Below, piece after piece: positions 22,688-33,853 of a stretch of DNA of 39,711 nucleotides. Position 1 is the first letter of the stretch. Every line of letters begins with the position of its first letter. The notes under the pieces are model-generated. The model searched no databases and was not told the DNA's origin. It saw only the letters and a program-made list of their open reading frames with translations. The stretch is from Hysterium pulicare CBS 123377 (lineage: Eukaryota > Ascomycota > Dothideomycetes > Hysteriales > Hysteriaceae): NCBI GenBank assembly GCA_000467715.1, contig AJFK01000223.1, positions 1-39,711 of the forward strand, given 5' to 3'. The translations under genes were made by a program, and so were the position numbers.

Positions 22688-23400
22688 AAGGCATATATGC
22701 GCTGGGATATTGTGGTAAGCTGAAATTTAGAAACATTCTTCGGGTGTCGCAGATTTCCTCGCACTCGCCTTCTTTATATCAAGCGATGGCGATAGCTCAT
22801 TTCAGTCGGGCTTTTATGCTTTGTTGGCATAAGATTGCACCTAGAAGAGGCAATGGAGTTGATCATTGTATTGATTATGAGCATCATTCGCCTGACAAGA
22901 ATGAGAGGCGCTTGTTGAAATATAGAAGTGCTGCTTACATTGCGCTACGGACTTGGCCATATTGGGACTAGTATCTATTCACTCCAAAAAATTCAACGAT
23001 TGGTGAACAGGATGAAGATTAAAATTAACATTGAAAGTCCTTTCGAGTTGCATCACACCTGCATGTTCCAGGAGGCCTTGACAGAAACGGTCAAGCTCTC
23101 TACCCTCCCGTTTCTTTATTGACACCTGTTTGAGCTGTTTGAGGCGATGCTTGGCATTACCCCCCTGCCCCGGCATCAGCAATGACCTTAGAATCACCAG
23201 CAAACGCGCAATTATTGAACTTATCTGCTTCTCACAAATTATACCCTCGCAACTTCAAATTCGTCTCTGCTGAATACCTAGTAGCTCTATCTGGCTTCCG
23301 AAATGATACCAAGGTGGTAGTGGAATCTCCGATACTATCCTTAGAGTCCGCATGGTAGTATGCCTCGATCATACATTCGCGGTCAACTTCCTTCGAGAAC
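22688..23400. other. Intergenic region between phosphate permease and VPS54
   Basis: Contains the 3' flank of the permease and the upstream region of VPS54. Open frames of up to 96 codons on both strands have no recognisable motif. Nothing further is supported. Confidence 0.6.
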
Positions 23401-26400
23401 ATGTCTTCTCCCTCCCCTAGAAGATCTGTTGAGAGCTTCGAATTCCTACAATCCTCTCCTTCGCAGCAGCGCAGCCAATTTCCATTCCCCCAACATGACT
23501 GGACACGTCGATCCAGTTCCACCGCTCGATATCAGCCACGCCGAGGCTCGACAGCAAGCTCGATTCATTCCGTGGGAGGAGCGCTGGATACATCGTCACA
23601 AGGCAGACTGGGATCGGTGAGAGAAACAGGGCAGAATGGTACAGGACATGTCATCTCGCGATGCAAGCACCCTCTATGGGTTAAACTGCTGACGCCATTG
23701 GATAGCGATATCAACCCTTCTACAACCACCTATTGTTCGAACCGGAATGCTGCCCCACACAGCCGCTTCTATAGGTTCGGGACACAGACCTCCCTCTACG
23801 AAAGATATACCTCCAGTTACTCTCACGAACATACCCCATGTCGAATCGACCACCTTTAATGAATACCTTTCTCAAGTTGGTTCTTTGTTTGATGCCTTCC
23901 AGCGGGCAAAAGCTGAAGCAGATGGAGGTCCATCACAAATGTTTCGGCGAGACTCGGGCAAAAAGGATGACTTTGTGGACGCGCTGGAACAACGGTTGCG
24001 CAAGGAACAGATAGGCACACCAACAACTCCCAGGGCATTGTCTCCCGGAGAAATGCCACAGTTTCGAAGGCGCACCAGTGGAGGATCTTCAAGACGAGCC
24101 CTACCCGCCGTGACACCCCTATCTACCATTCCAAATGTCTACTTCGAGGAGAACTTTCACCTGGAAAACCCAAGGACGTTTGATATTGTCAGCGAGAGAT
24201 CGGAGGTGATTCGCCAACCGCAGGCGAAGGCCAATGAAGATCTGAAAAGTGGAAATGGGATATTGGAGGCTCCGCAGCCTAGTACGAGAAAGGCCCTTGC
24301 TAGCAATGCCATTCTCCAGGAGAAACTCTCGTGGTACATGGATACTGTTGAAGTTCACCTAATATCATCCATATCAACCGCTTCGACATCCTTCTTTGCT
24401 GCACTAGGTTCTCTACGCGAATTACAGTCTGAAGCTGCGGAGTCGGTGGCTAAAATCAAATCCTTACGTGAAGATCTTAGCAATTTGGATCGGCAAATGG
24501 CTATAGGAGGATTGAAAGTTATCGAGATGAAACGACGTCGAGAAAATCTCAGGCGACTGACGGATGCTACAGACCAGTTGCAAAGCACCATCCAAGGACT
24601 GTCTAACTGCGACGATCTCATCGACAAGGGTGAACTGGATGTTGCCGTGCATCGAGTTGATACTATCGAGCGACTCATTTCCGGGGAATTGGACACCACG
24701 GACCTGTCAGCTTATGCTTGGATTCAACCGCGGTTACCTTCTACGATTATCGATCTACGGTCTCTCAACGCGCTTGATGGTGTCACAGAGGGAATTCAGC
24801 AACTAAGATTCCGTATAGGCAAAGGATTTGAGGCTAGGTTTCTTGAGACGTTGCTGGTTGACCTGCGCCAGCATGTACAGAATGTGTCTCCCCAGGATAC
24901 TCTGCGGAGATGGGTTACTGCCGCACAAAGGTCTCGTGGCGAACATGCAAGAATGAAATCCACATTACCAGCATATTTGCAAACGAACGAAACATTCCGC
25001 TCAAATTTGAGAGCCAACTTGATGGGACTCAGCAGCTCTAATCACACTGGCTCTGCCAGTTCGGCTTTCCGAGATGCTATTGTGCGAGAAATGAAGGTTC
25101 TCATACGACATCATCTTCCGAGTTCCACAGATGACGATGCAGAGTCTGCAACCTCAGTATCGACGAGAAGTAGTCGCATGTATAGTCAGCAGGACAAAAA
25201 TTCTATACTTGCCCGCAACTTACGCGCTCTTGAACCTGCCGATGCTGAAGAATTTTTCGTCAACATCTACACCAATATTGGGGAAGCGTTGCGAAGGCTC
25301 GGCATACAAATCAAAGTGCTTCTAGATGTCTCAAGTGGTGTGAGCACCCCGCCGTCCTCGAGCGGAGGACTGCGTTCTCCACCGAGGAGTCCAAATTTCG
25401 TCAGCATGGATGGGTATTTGACGACAAGTCCCAATCCTGCTGCTAACCCCAACGCGCTTCAAGAAGAGTTGATGCAAGTATTAGACATGTCTAGTTTACT
25501 TGGGCAAGCTGTAGATGCAGCACAAGCTCAAATCACTAAACTACTTAAGGTCAGATCTGAAGCCACCGTTCATTTACCGCTGGAGCGATTCCTGCGATAC
25601 TTCAACCTGAACAAGCTTTTCGCAGATGAATGTGAAGCCATTTCAGGCCGTTCTGGTGTTGCCTTGAAAGGCATTGTGAATAACCACATTGCCGACTTTG
25701 TGTCGCGCATGGCAGACGTAGAGAAACAACAACTTGCACAAGCAATGGACTCTGATCGTTGGGATGCCAAAGATTTCGATGATGCAGACAACGCCATTTT
25801 ATCGAGAATATTGCAAGGCATGACAGGTGATCCTGCCGAATGGTCCAAGCGTGGTTCACTCTTGCAAGACTTAGGGAACCATACAACAAACGGCACACCC
25901 GCAATAGAAACCAATGGTACCTCGAAGGAGAAACCCAGAGGCCCTGCGCGGGCTGTTGTCGATGAGGAAAGATATGTCGTCAGCGAGTCAGCGACTTTCG
26001 CTCTTCGAGGCATTGATCGACTGGAAAGCCTCCTGGCTGCCATTCCAGGCATGACTTCCGAGATATCTTCATTACTATGCGACTATCTAAAACTTTTCAA
26101 TTCGCGGCTCTGCCAGTTAATACTCGGTGCAGGTGCGATGCATAGTGCAGGCCTGAAGAACATCAACACCAAGCATCTGGCTATCGCGTCGCAGACGTTG
26201 AGTTTCATGATCGCAATAATGCCATACATCCGCGAATGCGCCAGGAGACATGCATCTGGGTCTAAGCCACAGCTGTCCGAATTCGATAACGTGAAGCGAC
26301 TGCTGCAAGACCAGCAGGTCAGCATTCACGATAAGTTGATCGACATCATGAGCAACAGGGCCGCCGTACACGTTAGAAATCTGAAGAAGGTTGATTGGGA

Positions 26401-26853
26401 CCAAGACACCGAGAGAGATGTCAGCCCGAATATGGAAACTTTGACGAAAGAAACGGTCACACTTCACAAAGTCATCAGTAAACATCTATCGGATATGTCG
26501 GTCCGCATGATAATGGTTCCCGTTTTCGAGAGCTACAAAGAACAGTTGGGGTCCGTCTTTCGCGATGCGGTCGTGGGGACACCTTCGGGCAAGGCAAGGT
26601 ATGTCTCCTCTTCGATCAAAAACATAATGAATTTTCGTCCCTGCTAACAGTATCCTGTTTCAGACTGCTTCGCGACGCTCGACTGTTCGACTCCAAACTT
26701 GGCCAGATTGACGGTGCGCGGGACACGGGCGCATACCTCATCAAGTTGGCTGACGAGAAGACACCCGCCCAAGCTCCTGAGAGCAATGAAGCGGGACAGC
26801 CTGCGGAGGATTCTGCGATTTCAAATGGGATAGCTGATGGTGGGCAAAGTTGA
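23401..26853 (+). CDS. VPS54: VPS54, GARP tethering complex subunit
   Basis: Three exons: 23,401-23,638, 23,706-26,598 and 26,664-26,853. The introns are 67 and 65 bp; the second has the classic branch site TGCTAAC. The product is 1106 aa. The N-terminus is Ser/Arg/Pro-rich and disordered, joining across intron 1 to AISTLLQPPIVRTG. IPNVYFEENFHLENPRTFDI near residue 220 marks the Vps54 N-terminal region. A helical coiled-coil section follows with LSWYMDTVEVHLISSISTAS. The C-terminal Vps54 domain includes CQLILGAGAMHSAGLKNINT near 880 and SDMSVRMIMVPVFESYKEQL near 1008. GARP tethers endosome-derived vesicles at the trans-Golgi. The last exon supplies RDARLFDSKLG and an acidic tail; reading through the intron would truncate the protein. 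Confidence 0.92.
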
Positions 26854-27506
26854 ATCATGATGACTCACAGATAGAATCTTCCAGTCTTCGGTTGAATGCC
26901 AAGACTTTGTACTTTTGTCGAGCCATGGTCCATCAAAAATCACATTTCTCACTCTGCCCGCCAGAGCAGTGCTAATTTTGTGAAGCGAATCGGTACACGC
27001 GGGGTGTCATAATTCGGGTTTTCGGAGGGTCGGTCTACGCCTACCACCTTCTTTACCACCAGCCTACGAAGCCGATTTAGACTCTGTACGAGGCTTAAAA
27101 GCAAGTTGCCATCCTTGAGGCTATTCGGAGAGTATTATATGGAACACGTGATCTCTAGCCTTGTACAGCTAAAGGGTTCCTAGTACAATCAACAATGACA
27201 CCCGCCGTATAATGACTTCCGTTGAAGGTTTAGGTTGCTAACATAGTTCGATCTGCGGGACATGATGAAAGTTTGGTACAACGCCTCCAGATTCCCAACC
27301 CTACCATGGTTAACCACAAGTTGATCCGAATTGTCCGCAGGAACATAAAAAGACCGTCACTCTCTGCAGAATTTCTCAACTCTGCACAAAACGTTCACAC
27401 AGTTTTAGCACACAGAGCTTTATGACTGTTTCATCTTCTCGCCGATATCAGATCTACTCGATTTCGCCACTCTCAAACCACGATACTCCACTAACGAGTT
27501 TATAAT
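26854..27506. other. Intergenic region upstream of proline-rich gene
   Basis: No gene is seen. A TATA-like cataaaaaga lies at 27,344-27,353, about 155 bp before the ATG of the proline-rich frame, followed by a pyrimidine-rich leader. A single CACGTG occurs at 27,145-27,150. Confidence 0.5.
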
Positions 27507-27983
27507 ATGTCTTCAATCCCGTATTATCATACTCGGTCCTCTTCTGGACTACTGCCACCCGCTCCACCTCCTACCCCTCGCTTGGCACCAATCGACCTGG
27601 GGTCACCGGCCCCCTTTATGTCCTTCTCTCTCCCTCCGCCGTTGCCTATGCAAACCCTTCCGCCGCAATCGGTACCCATCCTGTCGCTCTCGCCACCCTC
27701 AATGCCAGTTCGAGACGAGACGCCTCGATCGGTACCCATTCCATCAGAGACGCCTCGCCCTATGCCAACCCTTGAACGTGCCCGCCGTTCAGTACCGCTA
27801 TTGTCGGATCCACCCCGCTCGGTACCAATCCTTGACCGCCCGATAACCATACCCACTGCCAGATCAACCAGGGGAGCCTCACCCGCGTTCGTTGATTCAA
27901 CTTTCAATCTCACTCCTGAATGGCCCAACATCGACTTTTCCACCCCTGGTTGGTTTGATCAGGATGGCCATTATCGGACATGA
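27507..27983 (+). CDS. Small proline-rich protein of unknown function
   Basis: A 158-aa open frame starts at ATG 27,507 after a TATA-like site and a pyrimidine-rich leader. The first two thirds are Pro/Ser/Arg-rich with repeated PRSVPI-type units (QSVPILS, PRSVPIPSE, RRSVPLLSD, PRSVPILDR). The end has a non-repetitive acidic and aromatic tail (LTPEWPNIDFSTPGWFDQDG). There is no signal peptide, membrane helix or known domain. The sequence is probably disordered. Downstream, 28,080-28,340 holds coiled-coil-like fragments (ELYDKLQVQLASASRATIQQ and MDEKEMDQIVDVRNKGINE). These could be further exons, but no splicing joined them in frame. Codon regularity and the TATA context favour a real gene over chance. 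Confidence 0.5.
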   Translation: MSSIPYYHTRSSSGLLPPAPPPTPRLAPIDLGSPAPFMSFSLPPPLPMQTLPPQSVPILSLSPPSMPVRDETPRSVPIPSETPRPMPTLERARRSVPLLSDPPRSVPILDRPITIPTARSTRGASPAFVDSTFNLTPEWPNIDFSTPGWFDQDGHYRT

Positions 27984-29050
27984 TGATAGGCGGATCTTCA
28001 GATCTTTGAGTAGGGCCGGTGGGTAGGTAGCACAGCGTCTGCTTGCGCCGACTTGTTTCGGTGTGGTTTGTTTCCACAGATCAATCGAACTCTACGACAA
28101 GCTTCAAGTCCAGTTGGCGTCCGCAAGTAGAGCCACGATACAGCAGAGTGAGTTGAGTGTGTCTTGGGGAGGTCCGGAAAACGACAAATTCTCTAATCTT
28201 CATCCCCAAGCGAACGCGTCCGGGTGATGGACGAGAAGGAGATGGATCAAATTGTTGACGTGCGGAACAAAGGCATCAACGAGAGCTTGGCGAAAAGATG
28301 GCAGAATTGAATGAGAAGGTAGTGGAGCTAGGTATGTGAACTGAACGGTGGAGGATGGGTTTGTTGGGGTGGGTGGCTGTTTTTACATGGTCATGTGGTT
28401 GTTAGTTTACCGGAGTCCTTTGGGTAGTTACATGGTCAATAGAAATGAATTTCTTGACCTATAGTATTCCCCTATCATCCGAATGTCGCATTCTCGCCGC
28501 CTGCTGCCCTACCCTCCTAATATCCCTATAATAATGCTCAACCCCCCAAGTCTTCGTAGGCCGCCTCTGCGGTATATTTAGTTCCAGTGCCACGTCCATG
28601 TTGAACGATATCGCTTGCCGCAGATACTCACAGTAGTGGTTCCCATGGGCGGTCTTAAACTCTGCGTCGTTGTTTGCAAGTAGTCCTCGAAATTCTGTGG
28701 GGCCCGACCGTGTACCTTCCGCTCCGCCACGTAAGTTCAGTAAACCTGAGTCCACCCTAGACCAGGTTCTTTGTTTTAACATTGTAGGAATGGAAAGCAC
28801 ATTGTGCTTGGCGATCGCCGCTCCGCTCCGCCCCTGCATTTTAGAATTTCTTTGTCCACATTGTGTGCCTCGTCTCCGAGGACAAGGGCATTGTATAAGA
28901 TGATGAAGATATATCTGCCCCGATTCGGCGCCTTCCGGGATTGCAGCATCTTATTGCATTCCACCCCGACCTACTACAAATTACATCAGCGGAACCTTAA
29001 CAACTTCCTCTCTCAACGCAGATCAAGAATAATTCGAAACACATCTTACG
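27984..29050. other. Spacer with coding-like fragments
   Basis: On the plus strand, 28,080-28,340 contains two coiled-coil-like fragments in different frames that I could not join into a gene. On the minus strand, 28,459-28,700 reads as a plausible protein end (EYLRQAISFNMDVALELNI then YRDIRRVGQQAARM). An ATG at 28,839 keeps that frame open for 126 codons with a less convincing N-terminus. Neither matches a family I recognise. Confidence 0.3.
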
Positions 29051-30580
29051 ATGTCAATAATACGAAAGAACGGTAGTATTGGTAATGAATTCGCTCAGGC
29101 TTTATCTTTCCGCTCCACTCCCGAAGCTCATGACACTGACTTCCTACGCTCTTGCCTTCAGGAACTTGGGCGCTCTGCACTACCCCGTTACTGCAATGCG
29201 ACGGCTTTCCCGCGATGGCCCGGGGGTAGCATCTTAAACAACACCCAAGAAGCAGACGAATCTCGATTCCTATTGGCGAACCTGCGGGACCCGATTCCTC
29301 AAATTCCGTTGTTACCCGAAGTTCCTGAACGTCGAAGTCTTCATCAAGACTTTGAGACCTCGCAAATTGCTGGAAGTAGCGATCCTGATTGGGATGTTTT
29401 CCATCATGAGTTGGGAGAAGGTGAGGAGCAGCATCCAGAACAGGCGCAAGAGTTTAATGAAGTTAAGGCGAAAGATCCATTTGCCGACTTTGATGGTGTC
29501 ACTACCTTAGGGGTACAGGTACGCCAGGACTCTGAAGAACACACAGGAGATGATCCATTCGCAGATTTCGACGGTGCCATTGCATCTGCCATACTTCAGG
29601 ACACGGAAAGATCCCCAGAAGGAGATCCATTCGAAGACTTCGATGGGGTGACTCATTTGGGCGTGCACCATGATGAGGGTGACTCCACAGCTAATTGGAA
29701 CATGGGAGACATGTTCCCCAAGGTTGCTATTGAGCAAGCAAACCAGGCAAGTGAGCTGACAAAGCCAGAAGAGGAGTGGGAAAGTGGCCATGTTATACCT
29801 CCGCCCCCACCTTCGAGGCATTATGCTATGGACTTTCGCAGCCGCTGGGCGGAAGCACGCGGTGACTTGGCTGTTTTTCTTAGCCAGCCTAACGTGCAGT
29901 CAAGATTCTCTTCTTGGGAAACCAACGACGGCGACGGTGAGAGCGATGAGATGATGCTAATCGAAGATGACCAAAGCGCGGATACAGCAGCTCGGCATGT
30001 ATCCGGACGGCGTGATCTGTCAGAGCTTCGACGACAGTATTCTAATTTCGATCAGATCCCCATACTTAAGCAGGATGGAGTATTTTCAACTGGATTGGAA
30101 TCCCCAATGGTTCGCCCCGGACTAGATCTGGAACGCTGGGAAGCTAGTCGGGCTTTCCGGGAAGACTATACGCAGCTGCCGCCTCGACATCCTGGGGATG
30201 TTGCTCTTGCTCGAGAGCTCCACGAAGAATCCGAAGCTGCTTCGGCTTCTGAGATGGACGTCGATCTGACTCGATTGGGGGACTTAGAAACTGAGGTACG
30301 TGAATTCGTAGAGCAGCATCTGGAAGGACAGCAACGTATCGCGCGGTGGGTTATGGGTCTTCCAGACTCATTTGTAGATATCGAGACGCTAGACATCCCT
30401 TCGCAGACCGAGACCGAGAAACGACCTTGGCATACGCTATTTTCGGGGAATAGACGTGCAGGCGGTAAGTGGGGGAAAACTCGTACTGCACCGGTTCGAA
30501 CGGTGGTCCAGCTGTGGAGGCTAATCTCCTATGGGTTCTGGAGGGATTATCGCCGAGTGGTCGATGATTGTGAGGTTTGA
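29051..30580 (+). CDS. Uncharacterised acidic protein with three DPF.DFDG repeats
   Basis: A single exon of 509 aa starts at ATG 29,051 (context tacgATG). The notable feature is a triple motif: DPFADFDG near residues 141-148 and 168-175, and DPFEDFDG near 193-200. The motifs are spaced 25-27 residues apart in an acidic, probably disordered region. Two copies continue as VTTLGV or VTHLGV. A PPPPPSR tract lies near 257, and a basic, aromatic C-terminus ends in VVQLWRLISYGFWRDYRRVV. There is no signal peptide or clear membrane helix. DPF/DFxG-type motifs are known to recruit clathrin-adaptor appendage domains in endocytic proteins. Such a role here is only an inference. I do not recognise the family. 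Confidence 0.8.
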   Translation: MSIIRKNGSIGNEFAQALSFRSTPEAHDTDFLRSCLQELGRSALPRYCNATAFPRWPGGSILNNTQEADESRFLLANLRDPIPQIPLLPEVPERRSLHQDFETSQIAGSSDPDWDVFHHELGEGEEQHPEQAQEFNEVKAKDPFADFDGVTTLGVQVRQDSEEHTGDDPFADFDGAIASAILQDTERSPEGDPFEDFDGVTHLGVHHDEGDSTANWNMGDMFPKVAIEQANQASELTKPEEEWESGHVIPPPPPSRHYAMDFRSRWAEARGDLAVFLSQPNVQSRFSSWETNDGDGESDEMMLIEDDQSADTAARHVSGRRDLSELRRQYSNFDQIPILKQDGVFSTGLESPMVRPGLDLERWEASRAFREDYTQLPPRHPGDVALARELHEESEAASASEMDVDLTRLGDLETEVREFVEQHLEGQQRIARWVMGLPDSFVDIETLDIPSQTETEKRPWHTLFSGNRRAGGKWGKTRTAPVRTVVQLWRLISYGFWRDYRRVVDDCEV

Positions 30581-30761
30581 ATCTATACATGCATCATTCA
30601 GTGCATCATTCTAGACTGAAGATCGGGGTTTTGCTTCGTGGCGTTGTGTTTGGTGGTTGCCATTCGCGGGAGGCAGTTTCGCCGATTTGCCTGCGTCTAG
30701 ATTGGACATACATAGAACATAGTATTGATACCTTTGTATGAAGAAGAGCCTTTCATTGATT

Positions 30762-31916
30762 TCATCGCACGTGCTTTGCCAGCCAAAGAGGAGTAGGAAA
30801 TTCTTCCGTAGCCACAGATTTCGAGCCTGTGCTACGTTCCTCCCAGTCCTCCAAGCCGCCCTCAAGACCTTGAATGAGCTTCTTGTTGATCGCGTCTTCT
30901 TCAAAGCTGACACGCTTCGTCCGCCACGCCAGCCATTCTTCAGCTCTAGCGCCGCTCGTAGCATCGAGTAAGCCTACCGCTACGTCCACCAAGCTAGGTC
31001 TCTCGTCTCCATCCCAAAAGACAGTCGCTCCGCAATCGCCGCAGAACGTTCGTGTGACGTTGTTCGAACTTCGATACGACTTCATGGTACCCCAGTATGG
31101 GTTTCTTTGGAAAGGCTTTCTACCATCCTCATCCAAGGTGATGTCGACAACTGGAATAAAAGCCCAGAAAGTGATATCGAATCCTGAAGATCGGCGACAA
31201 GAGTTGCAAGCGCAAGTACCGGCGAGGAAGCGATCTGAACGAGGTAACCACCAAGGATAATTTGAAGGATTCTCGGAGCTACCTGAGTGATACGGAATGA
31301 GGAGGTCTGGATAAGGCGAATTGGCTTTTGTAGATCGTGGACCTGGGCTAGCGATCCAGAATTCGACACCTCTGCAATGACAGTGAGCATGCAGTCTCTC
31401 TCCCTCCTGAGATTCTCTGGTTTTAGAAGACGGATCTTTCCATTCTAGAGGTATTTCATCACTTTGGTCGGGTTCTTGACGAAACCGTTTCAACTTCTTT
31501 TCCCCAAACTTGGTGATGAACTGACTTGCTCCGCCGTCTAAGCTATCCTCTATCCAGATATGGGCCTTAACATCAACGAATCCATCCACGTTGTCTAGCT
31601 GCAGTGTACCAGTAGCCACCTCAAAATGTCCATCGTGTTTGTACTCGAGGTACATCTGCGTGCCACAAGTGGTGCAGAAGTGCCTTGTCAATATATTTGA
31701 GCTTTTGTAAGGAGTAAGTGCCGCTAGATTCGGTTTAATTTGTTCAGAACTGAAGGTAATGTTTACGTAGCTCGTCAGGAGAGAGCCTGAGATACGTCTC
31801 GAAATGTTGCAGGAACAAAGGTGGGTAGAGAGTGGAAGACTAGCGTTGGGAACGGAAAATGAATGGACTGCAGCACCACACATACATGAGGCTTTGATAG
31901 TGGTACGTTCTGCCAT
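30762..31916 (-). CDS. Protein with two GFA (CENP-V-like) zinc-binding domains
   Basis: A single exon of 384 aa starts at ATG 31,916. The frame is open a little further upstream but without an ATG. Domain 1 (about 7-130) has CMCGAAVHSF, a CSC pair and RHFCTTCGTQMYLEY. Domain 2 (about 185-330) has AHCHCRGVEFWI, CACNSCRRSSG and RTFCGDCGATVFWDG. Both show the paired-cysteine pattern of the GFA fold, which binds zinc and structurally resembles Mss4. The name comes from a bacterial enzyme said to condense formaldehyde with glutathione. Most fungal members have no proven activity, so no substrate is claimed. The first half of domain 1 carries CSCNISRR rather than the usual CxxCxxxxG. It ends about 180 bp from the 3' end of the 509-aa gene, in tail-to-tail orientation. 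Confidence 0.85.
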   Translation of the reverse strand: MAERTTIKASCMCGAAVHSFSVPNASLPLSTHLCSCNISRRISGSLLTSYVNITFSSEQIKPNLAALTPYKSSNILTRHFCTTCGTQMYLEYKHDGHFEVATGTLQLDNVDGFVDVKAHIWIEDSLDGGASQFITKFGEKKLKRFRQEPDQSDEIPLEWKDPSSKTRESQEGERLHAHCHCRGVEFWIASPGPRSTKANSPYPDLLIPYHSGSSENPSNYPWWLPRSDRFLAGTCACNSCRRSSGFDITFWAFIPVVDITLDEDGRKPFQRNPYWGTMKSYRSSNNVTRTFCGDCGATVFWDGDERPSLVDVAVGLLDATSGARAEEWLAWRTKRVSFEEDAINKKLIQGLEGGLEDWEERSTGSKSVATEEFPTPLWLAKHVR

Positions 31917-32491
31917 GCTGTTAAGGAGTATCAAATACCTCGACAAGGATTCTTATTTTGTCTGAAGTTGATGACTGATGTCTGAGAGAAAGAGAGCACG
32001 TTGTATATGATGAAGATCATGTGAATCGCTGAATACCCCGCGCGACAGAGCTTTGCTCCATGAATGCGAGTTAGGATATCCTTGGCGTCCAAATCGGCAT
32101 CAGGCACGTCAGTAGTGGTCAAAACTCTTTCTTTTAGCAAATCAAGAGCTATAAGGCAGAGGATAGCCTCCCTATGGATCTAGATGGAGGGCTCAGACGA
32201 TAACTTGTATAAAGTCTGTATTTTAAATAGGGATGTCCCTCAGTATGCTTTGAGCTACCGAGCTCATTCACCGATCGAAGAGAGATTTGGATGGATGGAA
32301 TAGAAATTAAAAGACAGAGAACAGGTTCCCTAAGGGCTAGAGGGGAAGTCTCGCCGGTGTGGGCGTGAGACGTTCACTGAGAACTCGTCGCTAATGCTAG
32401 GCCAAAAGAGGAATAGCTCTTCCGACGACTTTCAAAGGCCTCAAACCATATAACTTCTTCACAACGACAACAGAATCAACTAAACCGCACA
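31917..32491. other. Shared upstream region of GFA protein and ribokinase
   Basis: A divergent intergenic region between the GFA gene (minus) and ribokinase (plus). No defined regulatory motif was recognised and no gene is supported. Confidence 0.5.
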
Positions 32492-33574
32492 ATGTCTTCA
32501 TCTCGTCCCGTTATCTCTGTCATTGGTTCCTTGAATGTTGATCTTGTCACACGCATAACACGAATACCGAAAGCCGGCGAGACTTTGACCTCCGAGAGCT
32601 TCGACATCGGGTTCGGTGGGAAAGGGGCGAATCAAGCAGTAGCATGTTCGAAATTATCAAGAACGCAGGCTCAAGTTCTAAATGAAGAGTCATCTGATGT
32701 CAAAGTGCGGATGATCGGAGCTGTGGGCGATGATCCGTTCGCTTCGGACTTTCTCACCAGTCTTCAGAAGGATGGGTTGGACGTCACTCATGTCCAGAAA
32801 CTATCAAACATCAAGACAGGAGTCGCTGTGATTACTGTGGGGACCCAGACTGGCGAAAATAGGATCATGTTTTCTCCAGGCGCAAATTCCAAAGTTCCAG
32901 CTACTGATCTACTTCAAGATGATACCACAGTGGCGCTGTTTCAGTTAGAACTTCCATTAGAAGTGGTAAGTGCACAATTGAATTCGAGGATGTTACGCTG
33001 TACTAAGTTTATACAGGTCTTGCTAAATATGAAGATCGCTCGCGAAAGAGGGGTGGACACGATATTGAACCCAGCGCCCGCGATTCCACTTCCAGACGAA
33101 GCCTATCAAGGGCTTGGCCATCTTATCGTCAATGAAACAGAGGCTGCGCTACTCTCAGAAGTTTCAAATCCTCCGTCTTGGGATGAAATTGCCTCTTTGT
33201 TCATTTCCAAAGGAGTTCAGCATGTTCTTATTACGCTTGGCGGCGAAGTCAGTCTCCCTCTCGTTTGTCCAAATTATGCTATCTAACACTACCTAAAGGG
33301 CGTTTGTTACCAAACTGCCAAGCGCCATGGGCAATCGCAAAAGGCTAAACTCGTTCCGGCAAGAAAAGTAAAGGTCATTGATACGACTGCCGCTGGGGAC
33401 ACATTTGCTGGTGCATACGCCGTTGCCGTGGCTCGCAGTAAGTCAGGCCCCGAAGGCCAGGACTTTGATATAGATGCTGCGATTGACTTCGCAAATCGAG
33501 CCGCATCCGTGACAGTACAACGACAAGGCGCGCAGTCATCTATTCCATGGATAGACGAGGTCCCAGTGACGTAG
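32492..33574 (+). CDS. RBK1: Ribokinase (PfkB family)
   Basis: Three exons: 32,492-32,965, 33,017-33,247 and 33,299-33,574. Both introns are 51 bp (donors gtaagt and gtcagt). The protein is 326 aa, normal for ribokinase. The N-terminal sugar-binding part has SVIGSLNVDLVTR and GGKGANQAVA (near 43-52). The C-terminal PfkB signature DTTAAGDTFAGAY near 262 holds the catalytic Asp and the anion hole; the usual DTTGAGD has one Gly replaced by Ala, a common variant. The enzyme phosphorylates D-ribose to ribose-5-phosphate with ATP in the cytosol, feeding the pentose phosphate pathway and nucleotide synthesis. Intron 1 has no stop and a length divisible by three, so its retention would insert 17 residues rather than end the protein. 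Confidence 0.94.
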
Positions 33575-33853
33575 CGAAAGTGTATTTTGGTGATTTTATA
33601 TACCCATATTATAGTCTGTCATCAAAACTGGTAGATCAATTTATTGGGCGACACAGGTATTCATCCACAACGATACTCGAAAGACTATAAAAGCATACAA
33701 CCGAGTGATCAGATCGATTACAGCAGATGGTAAGGCTCGATGTGAATGCACAGTTGAGGGGTCAAAAAACAAGAAATATGAGGATTAATGTTGACTCGAA
33801 ATTAGGTTCAGTTATACTATACGCTATCTAACACAGTAGTACGGATTAATCGC

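Noticed and set aside
23747-26647. VPS54 as a single-exon gene starting at ATG 23,747
   Set aside because: The exon at 23,401-23,638 joins across a consensus intron to give AISTLLQPP, a sequence expected in fungal Vps54, and the C-terminal exon is also needed.
27145-27150. CACGTG as a phosphate-response site
   Set aside because: A single palindromic hexamer is expected by chance and it is over 4 kb from the phosphate permease, beyond VPS54.
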